From: Amoeboaphelidium protococcarum
Taxonomy: Eukaryota; Aphelidiomycota; Aphelidea
Assembly (NCBI GenBank): GCA_023515745.1
Contig: JALECJ010000258.1
Span: 2,174,501 to 2,238,500 of the forward strand
DNA: 64,000 bases
Reading direction: 5' to 3'
A model generated the notes under the pieces. It had not been told where the DNA came from. It searched no databases and worked only from the letters and a program-made list of their open reading frames with translations. Of the stretch, positions 59,817-64,000 are shown in pieces (position 1 is the first letter of the stretch; every line of letters begins with the position of its first letter). The translations under genes were made by a program, and so were the position numbers.

Positions 59817-59996
59817 TGATAATGATAATGATAATGATGTCAATGTTGTTAAAAAATAGATTAAAGTTTTGTAATTATTATGCAAGAGTTTGATTAACAC
59901 TCTACCTGCAATTATAAAAAGCAACAGAAAACCAAAATATTAAAATCTAGCAGAACATATAGGAAGATTAGTGTATATATATTTACTCAGAAGAGA

Positions 59997-60404
59997 TCAG
60001 AAGCGCAACTTCTCAAAGAACCACTTGTTCTTACCAGCATTGTACTTCTCCTCAAACACCTTTCTGACTTCCTTTCTAGCCTCGACGCGCTTAGTCTTAT
60101 CAGTCAGAGTCTCCTCGCTTACGAGATTCTTCAAGTCAGCATCCAATGCATAACGGGTAGGCATCATGTGCTAGTAGTTGACAACCTTGAGGAATGGCTT
60201 AATACGCGATCTCTTGGCCATACGCTTCTGTCCCATCGATTTAGTGACTCTGAGCGGATACTTTTCAATACCGGCAACAATGGCGTGTGGGTATGGACGC
60301 GCCTCGGTACCATCATCGAATTGCTTTACAATCACAGCCTTCTTACCGGCGTACTTTCCAGAGAGCAGAATAACAACTTTGGTTGGCTTCAGAAATTTAA
60401 CCAT
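59997..60404 (-). CDS. RPL27: Ribosomal protein eL27 (135 aa)
   Basis: A cytosolic 60S ribosomal protein. [20 protein letters not shown] is the KOW-motif N-terminus, with [13 protein letters not shown], and it ends KWFFEKLRF as in all eukaryotes. In the conserved [13 protein letters not shown] stretch the Gln (Asn in human) is TAG, a clean recoding site in an otherwise highly conserved protein. The C-terminal half is Lys/Arg-rich. No intron in this copy. It is convergent with the LMBR1-family gene. Confidence 0.96.
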
Positions 60405-60661
60405 TTTATTTTGTGAGAATATTTGTATTGTATATTTCCTACTACTAGTGAAAATGAAGTGACCTTAAATACACGCAGAAAACTTCACTGAACGCGTCCG
60501 AGTCTGAATGATCTCCGTTACTGAAAATGCAAAGGCGCGACAACCGAAAATCAACCTAAAGAGAAAAACTCGAAAGAAATTCGCGTTTCACAATTTGGTA
60601 AATTGTTTCAAAATTGGATCATAATAGTCATCGTTAGACAAATTTGTATTGTAGAGGTACA

Positions 60662-61879
60662 TCATAGCTTCCTAAAACATATTATATACATGGCGCTGGT
60701 CCACAGTTGAGAGCCATGCGCATCTTATGAGTACCCACCATAATATCGGAGACTGTGAGATTGTATCATTTGATACGCGTCAAGAATATCATTTTATGCA
60801 TATCCCTCAACTTGTAGTCGTTGCATCAGATCGGATGGAATTTAACGATTCTTGTAATATTCTATGCATGATCTGGATAGAGGCTGTGGATACTTGTGGC
60901 GATTAGGAATGGCGGATACCAGTAGATTTGACTTATTCCGCAGAACAAACTATAGACATATGTCTTCATTCTGTAGAGGGGAGAGTGAGCACGTGGAGTA
61001 TACAAGAGTGCCGCCGCGTTTGAGCAAGTCAAACCCATTCTAAAGGAGACCAAGCTAGACGCGTTGCAACTCAGATAAAGCATTGTCATCAACTATAGTA
61101 TCCATAATAGTTTCATTCCTCAAACTCTTGATAACATGAGAAAATGATCCATCATGAGTACACGGAACATCAACCAGAACCTTGTCGTACAACTCCTTAG
61201 TTGTCATGTTGTATTAATTCATCATACGAGAAGAGTAGAAGGGACGATTGAACTTCTAAGTTAACACTTCCGAATGTCCAATTTAATTTACGGAATCTGA
61301 GTTCAGAACTGGTGCTCCAACACTAAATGAAGTGCCGCTGCAATTGTAAAGCCTGAATCGTTTGACGCTATGCTTTTACATTTAAGATTTGCAAGTGAAT
61401 AATCTGTGCTGGCTTAGATCAACGCCAGTTAAAGTACCATTCGATTGATCGACACCACTGTTCATCAAATAATCTGCATATATCAGTTTACTACCAGGCG
61501 CGCAGGACACATCTAATATATTATCAGTCGACTATGGATCTAGGATATCAACAACAATCATTGAGGTGATGTCTATTCCCAAAACAATTTATTACAGCTA
61601 TTTACTCAATCGACTCAACTAGACGGATCCATCTATAAAATACGCGTTCTATAGACATTCTACACGCGTCAATCGAGTGTGAAGTTACGTTTGAATAAGG
61701 CTAATGGTTTCCTCATTCTCCTATTGACCAACTCTACTCCTGACACAAGCATATCGATGAGGCAAGCCAGTATTTAGATATTTTGGAACATCGGTATAAG
61801 CATCTAGACATATTTCAGCGCGACTACAGAAATCGAGATACTCTTACGGCAGCAGATCTTCCAGCCTTGAAACCATCAT
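60662..61879 (-). CDS. NOL1/NOP2/Sun (NSUN) RNA cytosine-5 methyltransferase (405 aa)
   Basis: An S-adenosylmethionine-dependent m5C methyltransferase for rRNA or tRNA. Motifs: ILDVSCAPGSK (cofactor loop), GVDLSQHRLF, VLVDVPCTHDGS with the release Cys, and LVYSTCSLSPLQNEDI with the catalytic Cys. Both Cys are present. The N-terminal 100 residues lack a recognisable PUA domain, and the C-terminal 90 form an extension ending IICFRKL. It may be an NSUN3/4- or RsmB-like member; subfamily unresolved. Starts with a Met-Met pair at 61879. About 20 TAA/TAG Gln codons, no intron, and the spacer to uL14 is 270 bp. Confidence 0.87.
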
Positions 61880-62149
61880 GAATGATTGCAGAGAGAAAAG
61901 TACTCAAAATTCCCTCTGCAAATGTCCATCAAAGAACGCGCGACCATCTCCTCCTTCACAGCAATTCTCTCGCTTTTGCCTTACCAGCGCAGATTTGTGT
62001 TTTCTCCATTTTTTCCATCTCGGGCGACTTTTTAACCCAACCGAAGCAAAGTCTTTTGCGTCTATTCCGTAGTGTGATCCCTTCAGCAATTATTCCATCG
62101 CCTAGGAACTTTAAAAGATTAATTATAATAAATCAATTATTGTATTAAA

Positions 62150-62569
62150 ATGAGTAAAGCTGGAGCAGGTGCAGCAGGTAATAAATTCCGTATGTCGACC
62201 GGTCTTCCAGTCGGTGCAGTCATGAACTGTGCAGACAATTCTGGAGCCAAGAATCTGTATGTAATTTCCGTCAAACGCGTCGGTGCGCGTCTGAATCGTC
62301 TTCCAGCAGCCGGTGTCGGTGATATGGTCATGGCCTGTGTGAAGAAGGGTAAGCCTGATTTGAGAAAGAAAGTACTCAATGCCGTGGTTGTACGTCAGCG
62401 TAAGCCATGGCGTAGACGAGATGGAGTTTTCTTATACTTTGAGGATAATGCTGGCGTGATTGTCAATCCTAAAGGTGAGATGAAGGGTAGTGCTGTCACT
62501 GGCCCTGTTGGTAAGGAGTGTGCAGATCTGTGGCCTCGTATCGCTTCATCTAGCGGTACTGTCGTATGA
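62150..62569 (+). CDS. RPL23: Ribosomal protein uL14 (139 aa)
   Basis: A 60S subunit protein at the subunit interface. The frame has no TAA/TAG at all, in keeping with a highly expressed gene. Signatures are [74 protein letters not shown] and [16 protein letters not shown]. Length and ends match other eukaryotes. It shares a divergent spacer with the NSUN gene. Confidence 0.97.
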   Translation: MSKAGAGAAGNKFRMSTGLPVGAVMNCADNSGAKNLYVISVKRVGARLNRLPAAGVGDMVMACVKKGKPDLRKKVLNAVVVRQRKPWRRRDGVFLYFEDNAGVIVNPKGEMKGSAVTGPVGKECADLWPRIASSSGTVV

Positions 62570-62765
62570 GCGATGAACTCTATTACTACTATAATATACT
62601 TCACTTACATAAAATGTTATTGCGCTGAAGATTTTGTTTCTCTCAATTCACTTTAGTAAATCTATGCTTTGTTACGCTATCACGATAATTTGCATTTCTC
62701 TACAATTACGACATTTTCTTAATCATAAGCTCAACTCAATTTCCACGACAATCCTCAGCGAACAA

Positions 62766-63978
62766 ATGAATCAAGGCTCTTTTAATTACTGTCCCATCGA
62801 TGGACATCTGTATACTCCCATAGAGTCTGTGTGTCCACAGTGTTAGACGTCGCGATACATCAGTGAGTTTACTAAAGTATCGTCTCAACAGCATGGTAAG
62901 AAGAAATGGAGAAAGTTGCTGTACATTAAGCAGGATTACCCAGACAATTACGTGGATCATACATTTCTAGAATAGATGCAGAAAAATGGTAGATTAGTAT
63001 CTGTATAATCATCTCTAGATGAGCATTTTAATTGGATAATTGAGTGAACGCACAGTGTGTAGCAAACTTGAAGACTCAAGATTACTGGACCATTGTTTCA
63101 TAATCGTGGAGTATAACCTCTCAGCTGTCGAGCATTGTCATTTTTGTGTGCACATTTGTATTTCTATTTGACAATAACATTTCAATAGAGGCATTGATAA
63201 CTGGCAATCTCATCGGATCTGTAATATGTTACATATTTTGGATCTGGAGTATCAATCGGTATGTGAAAATGGCCAAACCGCATCACTCTGGTACGTTTTG
63301 TTATTAAGTTCTATTGATTTTAACTAATCTCATGTGACAAGTTTAAGATCTTTAGGTAATGTGTAGTTGGTAAAGTATTGAAAGCTTCAGTGTTATTCTT
63401 TATTATACTGATTGCCTTGTCTCCTATACTGAAAACATTGACTCAGGACACGTCAGATGATACCATCTATGCCTTGTCAACGATCGTGTTCACCATGAAT
63501 CTGCTCTTTCATGACTATACGAGCGTGGAGCCAGGTGCTACGCGTTACCCAGGTGCACTGTCTCTGAATGCTGCAATATTTGGAAGTGTTCTATTGGCCT
63601 CCCGTCTGAGTTCCAGTTTGAACGTATTTGACTTAATGTTGTTCGCCGTCACTTGGTTCGGCCTGTTGCCGATATTTCGGAGGTCCATGGTGGTTTATTC
63701 AAGAGGATCGCTGATGCTTAACTTGCTCCTTCTTGCCTGCGGTACTTACATGCTTCATCAAGTTTCCCTTATCATGGTGCATCTCTATCTCACCATGTAC
63801 GCGTTCATTACATTTGTATGCCCCTTCTGGTTGATTTGGATCTAGCGATACAAAAAGTAAGTCAAAATGTTAATTCGTTACTAAAACTCATCATTGATAC
63901 ATATTTGCCGTAATAAATATATGTAGTGAGATTAAAGGATCTTGGGATGAGATGAAATTGATGATTAGTGAGGAATGA
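62766..63978 (+). CDS. PIGC: PIG-C/Gpi2, GPI anchor biosynthesis (330 aa, 4 exons)
   Basis: A subunit of the GPI-N-acetylglucosaminyltransferase complex at the ER. After a start at MNQGSFNYCPIDGH the family begins at KKWRKLLYIKQDYPDNYVD. Introns 62989-63062 (74 nt), 63291-63366 (76 nt) and 63857-63926 (70 nt) restore MQKNANLKTQDYW, HHSGVGKVLKASV and KNEIKGSWDEMK, the last matching the WDEAEI end of other PIG-C proteins. Six to eight hydrophobic segments follow (FFIILIALSPILKTLT). The N-terminal 45 residues contain CPIDGH...CPQC, a zinc-ribbon-like pair not standard in PIG-C. An in-frame ATG about 105 nt upstream exists but would add a hydrophobic stretch. Confidence 0.93.
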
Positions 63979-64000
63979 CTATTATAATAATAATAATAAG

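Overview
This window is nuclear DNA of a compact, intron-poor eukaryote that reads UAA and UAG as glutamine and keeps UGA as its only stop. About 40 conserved eukaryotic genes become full-length and intact only under that code. TAG or TAA falls at positions where homologues carry Gln, for example in DAD1/OST2, the cation ATPase and eL27. Read with the standard code, almost every gene looks shattered. The gene set has an opisthokont and rather fungus-like flavour: an Ede1-like EH/UBA protein, ENA-type ATPase, striatin, Ypt1, FAN1, a GATA finger protein and complex I subunits NDUFS6 and NDUFA13. An early-branching fungal relative such as an aphelid is my best guess, by inference only. A ciliate cannot be excluded from this sequence alone.

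Layout. 0-10 kb: a ZIP7-like zinc transporter, a broken or unrecognised stretch, an Ede1/Eps15-like endocytic scaffold, a CHD1L/ALC1 remodeller with its macro domain, and NDUFS6. 10-20 kb: Sus1/ENY2, a small unknown protein, DAD1/OST2, SmD2, a P-type cation ATPase, an ABHD4/5-like hydrolase and TMEM62. 20-32 kb: a decayed gene, Rpn8, an unknown membrane protein, striatin, Vps54 and NDUFA13. 32-46 kb: the Ste24 protease, an arrestin-fold protein, Pwp2, an adaptor small subunit, an ATP-grasp-like protein, a short unknown, FAN1, a peroxisomal ECI1 and Tsr3. 46-64 kb: a YqeY/AIM41 protein, a CMGC kinase, a D-Ala-D-Ala-ligase-like ATP-grasp enzyme, an OB-like protein, Ypt1, a GATA protein, a possible HEPN protein, a 4-TM protein, ALKBH6, mL44, TAF6, an LMBR1-family protein, eL27, an NSUN methyltransferase, uL14 and PIG-C.

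Many neighbours alternate strand. Divergent starts share 200-650 bp G/C-richer spacers, and convergent stops lie 9-180 bp apart. Spliceosomal introns are few and short (48-89 nt), usually GTAAGT/GTATG/GTACG to (T)GTAG. They are concentrated in the last 20 kb and mostly sit near gene 5' ends.

No gene cluster with a joint pathway is evident; this is ordinary housekeeping territory. The real interest is the recoded genetic code, several lesions (an AAA-TGA frameshift in CHD1L, an in-frame TGA in the ATPase, a multiply frameshifted relic at 20.4-21.9 kb), and a few unfamiliar proteins. All start sites are conceptual. No tRNA, rRNA, CRISPR array or intact mobile element was recognised.
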